Source of the DNA: Eudorina sp. 2006-703-Eu-15
Lineage: Eukaryota; Chlorophyta; Chlorophyceae; Chlamydomonadales; Volvocaceae
NCBI GenBank assembly: GCA_003117195.1
Contig: BDSI01000229.1
Span: 41,829 to 105,828 of the forward strand
Direction: 5' to 3'
DNA length: 64,000 nucleotides
Shown piece after piece: positions 44,681-59,057 of the stretch. The notes below the pieces were generated by a model. That model had not been told where the DNA came from, did not search any database, and worked only from the letters and a program-made list of their open reading frames with translations. The first letter of the stretch is position 1. Every line of letters starts with the position of its first letter. A program made the translations under genes and the position numbers.

Positions 44681-47600
44681 CCCGAATTTCGACCCCAAAA
44701 TGGACATATGGCATTGATATGCGACGAATAATGCACCTGCCAAGTTTTGGGCATTTGCTGACGGTCGTATTCGGACCGAAATTCCATGGGAGGGCTGTAG
44801 CAGAGGGGTCGGCTGGCGAGCCACACACCCCCAAAATGCGACCCCGAATTTCGACCCCAAAATGGACATATGGCATTGATATGCGACGAAAAATGCACCT
44901 GCCAAGTTTTGGTTGCATTTGCGACGGTTGTATTCGGACCGAAATTCCATGGGAGGGCTGTAGCAGGGGTCGGCTGGCGAGCCACCCCCCCAAATGCGAC
45001 CCCGAATTTCGACCCCAAAATGGACATATGGCATTGATATGCGACGAATAATGCACCTGCCAAGTTTGGTTGCATTTGCGGACGGTTGTATTCGGACCGA
45101 AATTCCATGGGAGGGCTGTAGCAGGGGTCGGCTGGCGAGCCACACCCCCCCAAATGCGACCCCGAATTTCGACCCCAAAATGGACATATGGCATTGATAT
45201 GCGACGAATAATGCACCTGCCAAGTTTGGTTGCATTTGCGTGAGGTCGTATTCGGACCGAAATTCCATGGGAGGGCTGTAGCAGAGGGGTCGGCTGGCGA
45301 GCCACACACCCCCAAAATGCGACCCCGAATTTCGACCCCAAAATGGACATATGGCATTGATATGCGACGAAATAATGCACCTGCCAAGTTTTGGGCATTT
45401 GCTGACGGTCGTATTCGGACCGAAATTCCATGGGAGGGCTGTAGCAGAGGGTCGGCTGGCGAGCCACCCCCCCCAAAATGCGACCCCGAATTTCGACCCC
45501 AAAATGGACATATGGCATTGATATGCGACGAATAATGCACCTGCCAAGTTTGGTTGCATTTGCGGACGGTCGTATTCGGACCGAAATTCCATGGAGGGCT
45601 GTAGCAGAGGGTCGGCTGGCGAGCCACACACCCCCAAAATGCGACCCGAATTTCGACCCCAAAATGGACATATGGCATTGATATGCAACGAATAATGCAC
45701 CTGCCAAGTTTGGTTGCATTTGCTGACGGTTGTATTCGGACCGAAATTCCATGGGAGGGCTGTAGCAGAGGGTCGGCTGGCGAGCCACACACCCCCAAAA
45801 TGCGACCCCGAATTTCGACCCCAAAATGGACATATGGCATTGATATGCGACGAATAATGCACCTGCCAAGTTTGGTTGCATTTTGCTGACGGTCGTATTC
45901 GGACCGAAATTCCATGGGAGGGCTGTAGCAGAGGGTCGGCTGGCGAGCCACCCCCCCCAAAATGCGACCCCGAATTTCGACCCCAAAATGGACATATGGC
46001 ATTGATATGCGACGAATAATGCACCTGCCAAGTTTTGGGGCATTTGCTGACGGTCGTATTCGGACCGAAATTCCATGGGAGGGCTGTAGCAGAGGGTCGG
46101 CTGGCGAGCCACACACCCCCAAAATGCGACCCCGAATTTCGACCCCAAATGGACATATGGCATTGATATGCGATGAAATAATGCACCTGCCAAGTTTGTT
46201 GCATTTGCTGACGGTTCTATTCGGACCGAAATTCCATGGGAGGGCTGTAGCAGAGGGGTCGGCTGGCGAGCCACACACCCCCAAAATGCGACCCCGAATT
46301 TCGACCCCAAAATGGACATATGGCATTGATATGCGACGAATAATGCACCTGCCAAGTTTTGGTGCATTTGCTGACGGTCGTAATTCGGACCGAAATTCCA
46401 TGGGAGGGCTGTAGCAGAGGGGTCGGCTGGCGAGCCACACACCCCCAAAATGCGACCCGAATTTCGACCCCAAAATGGACATATGGCATTGATATGCGAC
46501 GAATAATGCACCTGCCAAGTTTGGTTGGCATTTGCTGACGGTCGTATTCGGACCGAAATTCCATGGGAGGGCTGTAGCAGAGGGGTCGGCTGGCGAGCCA
46601 CACACCCCCAAAATGCGACCCCGAATTTCGACCCCAAAATGGACATATGGCATTGATATGCGACGAATAATGCACCTGCCAAGTTTGGTTGCATTTGCGG
46701 ACGGTTGTATTCGGACCGAAATTCCATGGAGGGCTGTAGCAGGGGTCGGCTGGCGAGCCACCACCCCCCAAATGCGACCCCGAATTTCGACCCCAAAATG
46801 GACATATGGCATTGATATGCGACGAATAATGCACCTGCCAAGTTTTGGGGCATTTGCTGACGGTCGTATTCGGACCGAAATTCCATGGGAGGGCTGTAGC
46901 AGAGGGGTCGGCTGGCGAGCCACACACCCCCAAAATGCGACCCGAATTTCGACCCCAAAATGGACATATGGCATTGATATGCGACGAATAATGCACCTGC
47001 CAAGTTTTGGGGCATTTGCTGACGGTCGTATTCGGACCGAAATTCCATGGGAGGGCTGTAGCAGAGGGGTCGGCTGGCGAGCCACACACCCCCAAAATGC
47101 GACCCCGAATTTCGACCCCAAAATGGACATATGGCATTGATATGCGAACGAATAATGCACCTGCCAAGTTTGGTTGGCATTTGCTGACGGTTCGTATTCG
47201 GACCGAAATTCCATGGGAGGGCTGTAGCAGAGGGGTCGGCTGGCGAGCCACACACCCCCAAAATGCGACCCCCGAATTTCGACCCCAAAATGGACATATG
47301 GCATTGATATGCGACGAATAATGCACCTGCCAAAGTTTGATTGCATTTGCTGGACGGTTGTATTCGGACCGAAATTCCATGGGAGGGCTGTAGCAGGGGT
47401 CGGCTGGCGAGCCACACACCCCCAAAATGCGACCCCGAATTTCGACCCCAAAATGGACATATGGCATTGATATGCGACGAATAATGCACCTGCCAAGTTT
47501 GAGTTGCATTTGCGGACGGTTGTATCGGACCGAAATTCCATGGGAGGGCTGTAGCAGGGGTCGGCTGGCGAGCACACACACCCCCAAAATGCGACCCGAA

Positions 47601-50600
47601 TTTCGACCCCAAATGGACATATGGCATTGATATGCGACGAATAATGCACCTGCCAAGTTTTGTTGGGCATTTGCTGACGGTCGTATTCGGACCGGAAATT
47701 CCATGGGAGGGCTGTAGCAGAGGGGTCGGCTGGCGAGGCCACACACCCCCAAAATGCGACCCCGAATTTCGACCCCAAAATGGACATATGGCATTGATAT
47801 GCGACGAAAAATGCACCTGCCAAGTTTGGTTGGGCATTTGCTGATGGTCGTATTCGGACCGAAATTCCATGGGAGGGCTGTAGCAGAGGGGTCGGCTGGC
47901 GAGCACACACCCCCAAATGCGACCCCGAATTTCGACCCCAAAATGGACATATGGCATTGATATGCGACGAAATAATGCACCTGCCAAGTTTTGCCGTTGC
48001 ATTTCGCTGGGACGGTCGATATTCGGACCGAAATTCCATGGGAGGGCTGTAGCAGGGGTCGGCTGGCGAGCCACACACCCCCCAAAATTGCGACCCCGAA
48101 TTTCGACCCCAAAATGGACATATGGCATTGATATGCGATCGAATAATGCACCTGCCAAGTTTGGTTGCATTTGCGGACGGTCGTATTCGGACCGAAATTC
48201 CATGGGAGGGCTGTAGCAGGGGTCGGCTGGCGAGCCACACACCCCCAAAATGCGACCCCGAATTTCGACCCCAAAATGGACATATGGCATTGATATGCGA
48301 CGAATAATGCACCTGCCAAGTTTGGGCATTTGCCGTATTCGGACCGAAATTCCATGGGAGGGCTGTAGCAGGGGTCGGCGGCGAGCCACACACCAAATGC
48401 GACCAAATTTCGACCCCAAAATGGACATATGGCATTGATATGCGACGAATAATGCACCTGCCAAGTTTTGGGCATTTGCGGACGGTTTATTCGGACCGAA
48501 ATTCCATGGGAGGGCTGTAGCAGGGGTCGGCTGGCGAGCCACACACCCCCAAAATGCGACCCCGAATTTCGACCCCAAAATGGACATATGGCATTGATAT
48601 GCGACGAATAATGCACCTGCCAAGTTGGGGCATTTGCTGACGGTCGTATTCGGACCGAAATTCCATGGGAGGGCTGTAGCAGGGGTCGGCTGGCGAGCCA
48701 CCCCCCCAAAATGCGACCCCGAATTTCGACCCAAAATGGACATATGGCATTGATATGCGACGAATAATGCACCTGCCAAGTTTGGGGCATTTGCGGACGG
48801 TCGTATTCGGACCGAAATTCCATGGGAGGGCTGTAGCAGGGGCTGGCGAGCCACACACCCCCAAAATGCGACCCGAATTTCGACCCCAAAATGGACATAT
48901 GGCATTGATATGCGACGAATAATGCACCTGCCAAGTTTGGGCATTTGCTGACGTCGTATTCGGACCGAAATTCCATGGGAGGGCTGTAGCAGCGGCTGGC
49001 GAGCCACACACCCCAAAATGCGACCCCGAATTTCGACCCAAAATGGACATATGGCATTGATATGCGACGAATAATGCACCTGCCAAGTTTGGGGCATTTG
49101 CTGACGGTCGTATTCGGACCGAAATTCCATGGGAGGGCTGTAGCAGGGGTCGGCTGGCGAGCCACACCCCCCCAAAATGCGACCCGAATTTCGACCCCAA
49201 AATGGACTATGGCATTGATATGCGACGAATAATGCACCTGCCAAGTTTGGGGGCATTTGCTGACGGTCGTATTCGGACCGAAATTCCATGGGAGGGCTGT
49301 AGCAGGGGGTCGGCTGGCGAGCCACACACAAATGCGACCCGAATTTCGACCCCAAAATGGACATATGGCATTGATATGCGACGAATAATGCACCTGCCAA
49401 GTTTGGCATTTGCGACGGTCGTATTCGGACCGAAATTCCATGGAGGGCTGTAGCAGGGGTCGGCTGGCGAGCCACACCCCCCCAAAATGCGACCCCCGAA
49501 TTTCGACCCCAAAATGGACATATGGCATTGATATGCGACGAAATAATGCACCTGCCAAGTTTGGGGCATTTGCTGATGGTCGTATTCGGACCGAAATTCC
49601 ATGGGAGGCTGTAGCAGAGGGTCGGCTGGCGAGCCACACACCCCCAAAATGCGACCCCGAATTTCGACCCCAAAATGGACATATGGCATTGATATGCGAC
49701 GAATAATGCACCTGCCAAGTTTGGTTGCATTTGCGGACGGTCGTATTCGGACCGAAATTCCATGGGAGGGCTGTAGCAGGGGTCGGCTGGCGAGCCACAC
49801 ACCCCCAAAATGCGACCCCGAATTTCGACCCCAAAATGGACATATGGCATTGATATGCGACGAATAATGCACCTGCCAAGTTTGGGGCATTTGCTGACGG
49901 TCGTATTCGGACCGAAATTCCATGGGAGGGCTGTAGCAGATCGGCTGGCGAGCCACACACCCCCAAAATGCGACCCCGAATTTCGACCCCAAAATGGACA
50001 TATGGCATTGATATGCGACGAATAATGCACCTGCCAAGTTTGGGCATTTGCTGACGGTCGTATTCGGACCGAAATTCCATGGGAGGGCTGTAGCAGGGTC
50101 GGCGGCGAGCCACACACCCCCAAAATGCGACCCGAATTTCGACCCCAAAATGGACATATGGCATTGATATGCGACGAATTGCCAAGTTTGGGCATTTGCT
50201 GACGGTCGTATTCGGACCGAAATTCCATGGGAGGCTGTAGCAGGGTCGGCTGGCGAGCCACACACCCCAAAATGCGACCCGAATTTCGACCCCAAAATGG
50301 ACATATGGCATTGATATGCGACGAATAATGCACCTGCCAAGTTTGGGGCATTTGCTGACGGTCGTATTCGGACCGAAATTCCATGGGAGGGCTGTAGCAG
50401 GGTCGGCTGGCGAGCCACACCCCCAAAATGCGACCCCGAATTTCGACCCCAAAATGGACATATGGCATTGATATGCGACGAATAATGCACCTGCCAAGTT
50501 TGGGGCATTTGCTGACGGTCGTATTCGGACCGAAATTCCATGGGAGGGCTGTAGCAGGGGTCGGCTGGCGAGCCACACACCCCCAAATGCGACCCCGAAT

Positions 50601-53600
50601 TTCGACCCCAAAATGGACATATGGCATTGATATGCGACGAATAATGCACCTGCCAAGTTTGGGGCATTTGCTGACGGTCGTATTCGGACCGAAATTCCAT
50701 GGGAGGGCTGTAGCAGGGGTCGGCTGCGAGCCCCCCCCCCCAAATGCGACCCGAATTTCGACCCCAAAATGGACATATGGCATTGATATGCGACGAATAA
50801 TGCACCTGCCAAGTTTGGGGCATTTGCTGACGTCGTATTCGGACCGAAATTCCATGGAGGGCTGTAGCAGGGGTCGGCTGGCGAGCCACACACCCCCAAA
50901 ATGCGACCCCGAATTTCGACCCAAAATGGACATATGGCATTGATATGCGACGAATAATGCACCTGCCAAGTTTGGGCATTTGCTGACGGTCGTATTCGGA
51001 CCGAAATTCCATGGGAGGGCTGTAGCAGGGGTCGGCTGGCGAGCACACACCCCCAAAATGCGACCCGAATTTCGACCCCAAAATGGACATATGGCATTGA
51101 TATGCGACGAATAATGCACCTGCCAAGTTGGTTGGCATTTGCTGACGGTCGTATTCGGACCGAAATTCCATGGGAGGGCTGTAGCAGGGTCGGCTGGCGA
51201 GCCACACCCCCCAAAATGCGACCCCGAATTTCGACCCCAAAATGGACATATGGCATTGATATGCGACGAATAATGCACCTGCCAAGTTTGGGGCATTTGC
51301 TGACGTCGTATTCGGACCGAAATTCCATGGGAGGGCTGTAGCAGTCGGCTGGCGAGCCACACCCCCCAAAATGCGACCCCGAATTTCGACCCCAAAATGG
51401 ACATATGGCATTGATATGCGACGAATATGCACCTGCCAAGTTTGGGGCATTTGCTGACGGTCGTATTCGGACCGAAATTCCATGGAGGGCTGTAGCAGGG
51501 GTCGGCTGGCGAGCCACACACCCCCAAAATGCGACCCCGAATTTCGACCCCAAAATGGACATATGGCATTGATATGCGACGAATAATGCACCTGCCAAGT
51601 ATTTGCCGGACCGAAATTCCATGGAGGGCTGTAGCAGGGTCGGCTGTCCCAAAATGCGACCCGAATTTCGACCCAAAATGGACATATGGCATTGATATGC
51701 GACGAATAATGCACCTGCCAAGTTTGGGGCATTTGCTGACGGTCGTATTCGGACCGAAATTCCATGGAGGGCTGTAGCAGGGGTCGGCTGGCGAGCCACC
51801 CCCCCCAAAATGCGACCCCGAATTTCGACCCCAAAATGGACATATGGCATTGATATGCGACGAATAATGCACCTGCCAAGTTTTGCATTTGCTGACGGTC
51901 GTATTCGGACCGAAATTCCATGGGAGGGCTGTAGCAGATCGGCTGGCGAGCCACCCCCCCAAAATGCGACCCGAATTTCGACCCCAAAATGGACATATGG
52001 CATTGATATGCGACGAATAATGCACCTGCCAAGTTTGGGGGCATTTGCTGACGGTCGTATTCGGACCGAAATTCCATGGGAGGGCTGTAGCAGATCGGCT
52101 GGCGAGCCACACCCCCAAAATGCGACCCGAATTTCGACCCCAAAATGGACATATGGCATTGATATGCGACGAATAATGCACCTGCCAAGTTTGGGCATTT
52201 GCTGACGCGTATTACCGAAATTCCATGGAGGGCTGTAGCAGGGTCGGCTGGCGAGCCACCCCCCAAAATGCGACCCCGAATTTCGACCCCAAAATGGACA
52301 TATGGCATTGATATGCGACGAATAATGCACCTGCCAAGTTTGGGCATTTGCTGACGGTCGTATTCGGACCGAAATTCCATGGGAGGGCTGTAGCAGGGTC
52401 GGCTGGCGAGCCACACACCCCAAAATGCGACCCCGAATTTCGACCCAAAATGGACATATGGCATTGATATGCGACGAATAATGCACCTGCCAAGTTTGGG
52501 GCATTTGCTGGGTCGTATTCGGACCGAAATTCCATGGGAGGGCTGTAGCAGGGTCGGCTGGCGAGCCACCCCCCCAAAATGCGACCCGAATTTCGACCCA
52601 AAATGGACATGGCATTGATATGCCGGCACCTGCCAAGTTTGCATTTGCCGGTCGTATTCGGACCGAAATTCCATGGGAGGGCTGTAGCAGGGGTCGGCTG
52701 GCGAGCCACACCCCCCAAAATGCGACCCGAATTTCGACCCCAAAATGGACATATGGCATTGATATGCGACGAATAATGCACCTGCCAAGTTTGGGCATTT
52801 GCTGACGGTCGTATTCGGACCGAAATTCCATGGGAGGGCTGTAGCAGGGGTCGGCTGGCGAGCCACACCCCCCCAAAATGCGACCCCGAATTTCGACCCC
52901 AAAATGGACATATGGCATTGATATGCGACGAATAATGCACCTGCCAAGTTTGGCATTTGCTGACGGTCGTATTCGGACCGAAATTCCATGGAGGGCTGTA
53001 GCAGATCGGCTGGCGAGCCACACCCCCCAAAATGCGACCCGAATTTCGACCCCAAAATGGACATATGGCATTGATATGCGACGAATAATGCACCTGCCAA
53101 GTTTGGGCATTTGCTGACGGTCGTATTCGGACCGAAATTCCATGGGAGGGCTGTAGCAGGGGTCGGCTGGCGAGCCACCCCCCCCAAAATGCGACCCCGA
53201 ATTTCGACCCAAAATGGACATATGGCATTGATATGCGACGAATAATGCACCTGCCAAGTTTGGGCATTTGCTGACGGTCGTATTCGGACCGAAATTCCAT
53301 GGGAGGGCTGTAGCAGGGGGCTGGCGAGCCACACACCCCCAAAATGCGACCCCGAATTTCGACCCCAAAATGGACATATGGCATTGATATGCGACGAATA
53401 ATGCACCTGCCAAGTTTGGGGGCATTTGCTGACGGTTATTCGGACCGAAATTCCATGGAGGGCTGTAGCAGGGCTGGCGAGCCACACACCCCCAAATGCG
53501 ACCCCGAATTTCGACCCAAAATGGACATATGGCATTGATATGCGACGAATAATGCACCTGCCAAGTTTGGGGCATTTGCTGACGGTCGTATTCGGACCGA

Positions 53601-56600
53601 AATTCCATGGGAGGCTGTAGCAGGGGTCGGCTGGCGAGCCACCCCCCCCAAAATGCGACCCGAATTTCGACCCCAAAATGGACATATGGCATTGATATGC
53701 GACGAATAATGCACCTGCCAAGTTTGGGGCATTTGCTGACGGTCGTATTCGGACCGAAATTCCATGGGGGCTGTAGCAGGGGTCGGCTGGCGAGCCACAC
53801 CCCCAAAATGCGACCCGAATTTCGACCCAAAATGGACATATGGCATTGATATGCGACAATAATGCACCTGCCAAGTTTGGGGCATTTGCTGACGGTATTC
53901 GGACCGAAATTCCATGGGAGGGCTGTAGCAGGGTCGGCTGGCGAGCCACCCCCCCCAATGCGACCCCGAATTTCGACCCCAAAATGGACATATGGCATTG
54001 ATATGCGACGAATAATGCACCTGCCAAGTTTGGGGGCATTTGCGGACGGTCGTATTCGGACCGAAATTCCATGGGAGGGCTGTAGCAGGGTCGGCTGGCG
54101 AGCCACACCCCCCAAAATGCGACCCCGAATTTCGACCCAAAATGGACATATGGCATTGATATGCGACGAATAATGCACCTGCCAAGTTGGGGGCATTTGC
54201 TGACGTCGTATTCGGACCGAAATTCCATGGGAGGGCTGTAGCAGAGGGTTGGCTGGCGAGCCACACACCCCCAAAATGCGACGCCGAATTTCGACCCCAA
54301 AATGGACATATGGCATTGATATGCGACGAATAATGCACTGCACAGTTTGGGGCATTTGCTGACGGTCGTATTCGGACCGAAATTCCATGGGAGGGCTGTA
54401 GCAGGGTCGGCTGGCGAGCCACACACCCCCAAAATGCGACCCTGAATTTCGACCCCAAAATGGACATATGGCATTGATATGCGACGAATAATGCACCTGC
54501 CAAGTTTGGGGCATTTGCTGACGGTCGTATTTCGGACCGAAATTCCATGGGAGGGCTGTAGCAGGGGTCGCTGGCGAGCCACACACCCCCAAAATGCGAC
54601 CCCGAATTTCGACCCCAAAATGGACGTATGGCATTGATATGCGACGAAAAATGCACCTGCCAAGTTTGGGGCATTTGCTGACGTCGTATTCGGACCGAAA
54701 TTCCATGGGAGGGCTGTAGCAGAGGGTCGGCTGGCGAGCACACACCCCAAAATGCGACCCCGAATTTCGACCCCAAAATGGACATATGGCATTGATATGC
54801 GACGAATAATGCACCTGCCAAGTTTGGGGCATTTGCTGACGGTCGTATTCGACCGAAATTCCATGGGAGGCTGTAGCAGGGGTCGGCTGCGAGCCACACC
54901 CCCAAAATGCGACCCGAATTTCGACCCCAAAATGGACATATGGCATTGATATGCGACGAATAATGCACCTGCCAAGTTTGGGGCATTTGCTGACGTCGTA
55001 TTCGGACCGAAATTCCATGGGAGGGCTGTAGCAAGGGGTCTGGCTGGCGAGCCACACACCCCCAAAATGCGACCCCGAATTTTCGACCCCAAATGGACTA
55101 TGGCATTGATATGCGCACGAATAATGCACCTGCCAAGTTTGGGGCATTTGCTGACGGTCGTATTCGGACCGAAATTCCATGGAGGGCTGTAGCAGGGGTC
55201 GGCTGGCGAGCCACCACACCCCAAAATGCGACCCGAATTTCGACCCCAAAATGGACATATGGCATTGATATGCGACGAATAATGCACCTGCCAAGTTGGT
55301 TGCATTTGCTGGACGGTTCGTATTCGGACCGAAATTCCATGGAAGGGCTGTAGCAGGGTCGGCTGGCGAGCCCACACCCCCAAAATGCGACCCGAATTTC
55401 GACCCAAATGGACATATGGCATTGATATGCGACGAAATAATGCACCTGCCAAGTTTGGGGCATTTGCTGACGGTCGTATTCGGACCGAAATATTCCATGG
55501 GAGGGCTGTACAGAGGGGTTGCGCGCTGCGCGAGCCACACACCCCCAAAATGCGACCCGAATTTCGACCCCAAAATGGACATATGGCATTGATATGCGAC
55601 GAATAATGCACCTGCCAAGTTTGGGGCATTTGCTGACGGTCGTATTCGGACCGAAATTCCATGGGAGGGCTGTAGCAGGGTCGGCTGGCGAGCCACACAC
55701 CCCCAAAATGCGACCCCGAATTTCGACCCCAAAATGGACATATGGCATTGATATGCGACGAATAATGCACCTGCCAAGTTTGGGGCATTTGCTGACGGTC
55801 GTATTCGGACCGAAATTCCATGGGAGGGCTGTAGCAGGATCTTGCTGGCGAGCCACACACCCCAAAATGCGACCCGGAATTTCGAACCCCAAAATGGGAC
55901 ATATGGCATTGATATGCGACGAATAATGCACCTGCCAAGTTTTGGGGCATTTGCTGACGGTCGTTATTCGGACCGAAATTTCCATGGGAGGGCTGTAGCA
56001 GGGTCGACTGGCGAGCCACACACCCCCAAAATGCGACCCCGAATTTCGACCCCAAAATGACGTAATGGCATTGATATGCGACGAATAATGCACCTGCCAA
56101 GTTTGGGGCATTTTGCTGACGGTCGTATTTGCGACCGAAATTCCATGGAGGGCTGTAGCAGGGGTCGGCTGGGCGAGCCACACACCCCCAAATGCGACCC
56201 CGAATTTCGAACCCCAAAATGGACATATGGCATTGATGATATGCGACGAATAATGCACCTGCCAAGTTTGGGGCATTTGCTGACGGTCGTATTCGGACCG
56301 AAATTCCATGGGAGGGTGTAGCAGGGTCGGCTGGCGAGCCACACCCCCCCAAATGCGACCCCGAATTTCGACCCCAAAATGGACATATGGCATTGATTAT
56401 GCGACGAATAAATGCACTGCCAAGTTTGGGGGCAATTTGCTGACGGTCGTATTCGGACCGAAATTCCATGGAGGGCTGTAGCAGAGGGTCGGGCTGGCGA
56501 GCCACACCCCACCCCCAAAATGCGACCCGAATTTCGACCCAAAATGGACATATGGCATTGATATGCGACGAATAATGCACCTGCCAAGTTTGGGCATTTG

Positions 56601-58997
56601 CTGAGGTCGTATTCGGACCGAAATTCCATGGGAGGGCTGTAGCAGGGGTCGGCTGGCGAGCCACACACCCCCAAAATGCGACCCCGAATTTCGACCCCAA
56701 AATGGACATATGGCATTGATATGCGACGAATAATGCACCTGCCAAGTTTGGGGCATTTGCTGACGGTCGTATTCGGACCGAAATTCCATGGAGGGCTGTA
56801 GCAGAGGTCGGCTGGCGAGCCACACACCCCCAAAATGCGACCCCGAATTTCGACCCCAAAATGGACATATGGCATTGATATGCGACGAATAATGCACCTG
56901 CCAAGTTTGGGGGCATTTGCTGACGGTCGTATTCGGACCGAAATTCATGGGAGGGCTGTAGCAGATCTTGCGCTGGCAAGCCACACACCCCCAAAATGCG
57001 AGCCCCGAATTTCGACCCCAAAATGGACATATGGCATTGATATGCGACGAATAATGCACCTGCCAAGTTTGGGGCATTTGCTGACGGTCGTATTCGGACC
57101 GAAATTCCATGGGAGGGCTGTAGCAGGGGTCGGCTGGCGAGCCACACACCCCAAAATGCGACCCCGAATTTCGACCCCAAAATGGACATATGGCATTGAT
57201 ATGCGACGAATAATGCACCTGCCAAGTTTGGGGGCATTTGCTGACGGTCGTATTCGGACCAAAATTCCATGGGAGGGCTGTAGCAGGGGTTGGCTGGCGA
57301 GCCACACACCCCCAATATGCGACCCTGAATTTCGACCCCAAAATGGACATATGGCATTGATATGCGACGAATAATGCACTTGCCAAGTTTTGGGGCATTT
57401 GCTGATGGTCGTATTCGGACCGAAATTCCATGGGAGGGCTGTAGCAGGGGTCGGCTGGCGAGCCACACCCCCCCAAAATGCGACCCCAAATTTCGACCCC
57501 AAAATGGACATATGGCATTGATATGCGACGAATAATGCACCTGCCAAGTTTGGGCATTTGCTGACGGTCGTATTCGGACCGAAATTCCATGGAGGGCTGT
57601 AGCAGATCTTGGCTGGCGAGCCACCCCCCAAAATGCGACCCGAATTTCGACCCCAAATGGACATATGGCATTGATATGCGACGAATAATGCACCTGCCAA
57701 GTTTGGGGCATTTGCTGACGGTCGTATTCGGACCGAAATTCCATGGAAGGCTGTAGCAGGGGTTGGCTGGCGAGCCACACACCCCCAATATGCGACCCCG
57801 AATTTCGACCCCAAAATGGACATATGCATTGATATGCGACGAATAATGCACCTGCCAAGTTTGGGGGCATTTGCTGACGGTGTATTCGGACCAAAATTCC
57901 ATGGGGGCTGTAGCAGAGGGTTGGCTGGCGAGCCACACACCCCCAATATGCGACCCCGAATTTCGACCCCAAAATGGACATATGGCATTGATATGCGACG
58001 AATAATGCACCTGCCAAGTTTGGGGCATTTGCTGACGGTCGTATTTGGACCGAAATTCCATGGAGGCTGTAGCAGGGGTCGGCTGGCGAGCCACACACCC
58101 CAAATGCGACCCAATTTCGACCCCAAAATGGACGTATGCATTGATATGCGACGAATAATGCACCTGCCAAGTTTTGGGGCATTTGCTGACGGTTGTATTC
58201 GGACCAAATTCCATGGGAGGGCTGTAGCAGAGGGGTTGGCTGGCGAGCCACCCCCCCCAAATGCGACCCGAATTTCGACCCCAAAATGGACATATGGCAT
58301 TGATATGCGACGAATAATGCACCTGCCAAGTTTGGGGCATTTGCTGACGGTCGTATTCGACCGAAATTCCATGGGAGGGCTGTAGCAGATCTTGGCTGGC
58401 GAGCCACACCCCCAAAATGCGACCCCGAATTTCGACCCCAAAATGGACATATGGCATTGATATGCGATGAATAATGCACCTGCCAAGTTTGGTTGCATTT
58501 GCGACGGTCGTATTCGGACCGAAATTCCATGGGGGCTGTAGCAGGGGTCGCTGGCGAGCACACACCCCCAAAATGCGACCCGAATTTCGACCCCAAAATG
58601 GACATATGCATTGATATGCGACGAATAATGCACCTGCCAAGTTTGGGGCATTTGCTGACGGTCGTATTTGGACGAAATTCCATGGGAGGCTGTTGCAGGG
58701 GTCGGCTGGCGAGCCACACCACCCCCAAAATCGCGACCCCGAATTTCGACCCCAAAATGGACAGATGCATTGATATGCGACGAATAATGCACCTGCCAAG
58801 TTTGGCGGCATTTGCTGGACGGTCGTATTCGGACCGAAATTCCATGGAGGCCTGCTAGCAGTCGGCTGACGCGACCACACACCCCAAATGCGACCCCGAA
58901 TTTCGAGCCTCCAAAATGCGACATCATGGCCATTGATATGCACGAAAATGCCACCTGCCAAGTTTGATTGCGGTTGTATTCGACCAAATTGCCATGG
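44681..58997 (+). repeat. Indel-rich part of the forward satellite 2 array
   Basis: Single-base losses and gains accumulate from about 41-45 kb onward, mostly in homopolymers: gaccccg to gacccg, ccatggg to ccatgg, caaaatg to caaatg, ccccaaaatgg to cccaaaatgg. Several monomers near 48.3, 50.2, 51.6 and 52.6 kb also lack longer blocks. Left of 40 kb such changes are rare. Confidence 0.8.
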
Positions 58998-59057
58998 ACT
59001 TGGCAGGTTGGCGAACATCACCATGCGTCGAGCCTTCAGCATTTGGCATGTGCTGCA
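58998..59057. other. Strand-switch junction of satellite 2
   Basis: Forward monomers degrade from about 58,850 and stop at a ccatgg ending at 58997. Roughly 60 bp of mostly non-satellite sequence follow, including catcaccatgcgtcgagcct. Reverse-complement monomers then start at gccgacc near 59058. The two sides are not mirror images base for base. Confidence 0.85.

Larger units (their letters stand above)
30372..58997 (+). repeat. Satellite 2 array, forward orientation, ~161-163-bp monomer
   Basis: About 177 head-to-tail copies (length divided by unit). The monomer runs attcggaccgaaattccatg ... gtagcag(ag)gggtcggctgg ... caaaatgcgaccccgaattt ... ggacatatggcattgatatg ... cacctgccaag ... gacggtcgt. 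Units with cagagggg are 163 bp and those with cagggg are 161 bp. Two main 3' variants alternate irregularly: ttttggggcatttgctgacgg and tttggttgcatttgcggacgg. Further variants are gcgacgaataatg, gcaacgaaaaatg and gcgatgaataatg. Every intact monomer holds an NcoI-type ccatgg and an NdeI-type catatg. Very long minus-strand frames across the array are artefacts of a stop-free strand and are not annotated as genes. Confidence 0.97.

Noticed and set aside
37324..48435. Minus-strand frame of about 3,700 codons in the satellite, with others up to about 4,140 codons
   Set aside because: The translations cycle through the same three repeat peptides as monomer lengths change frame. They result from a stop-free satellite strand and have no domain.
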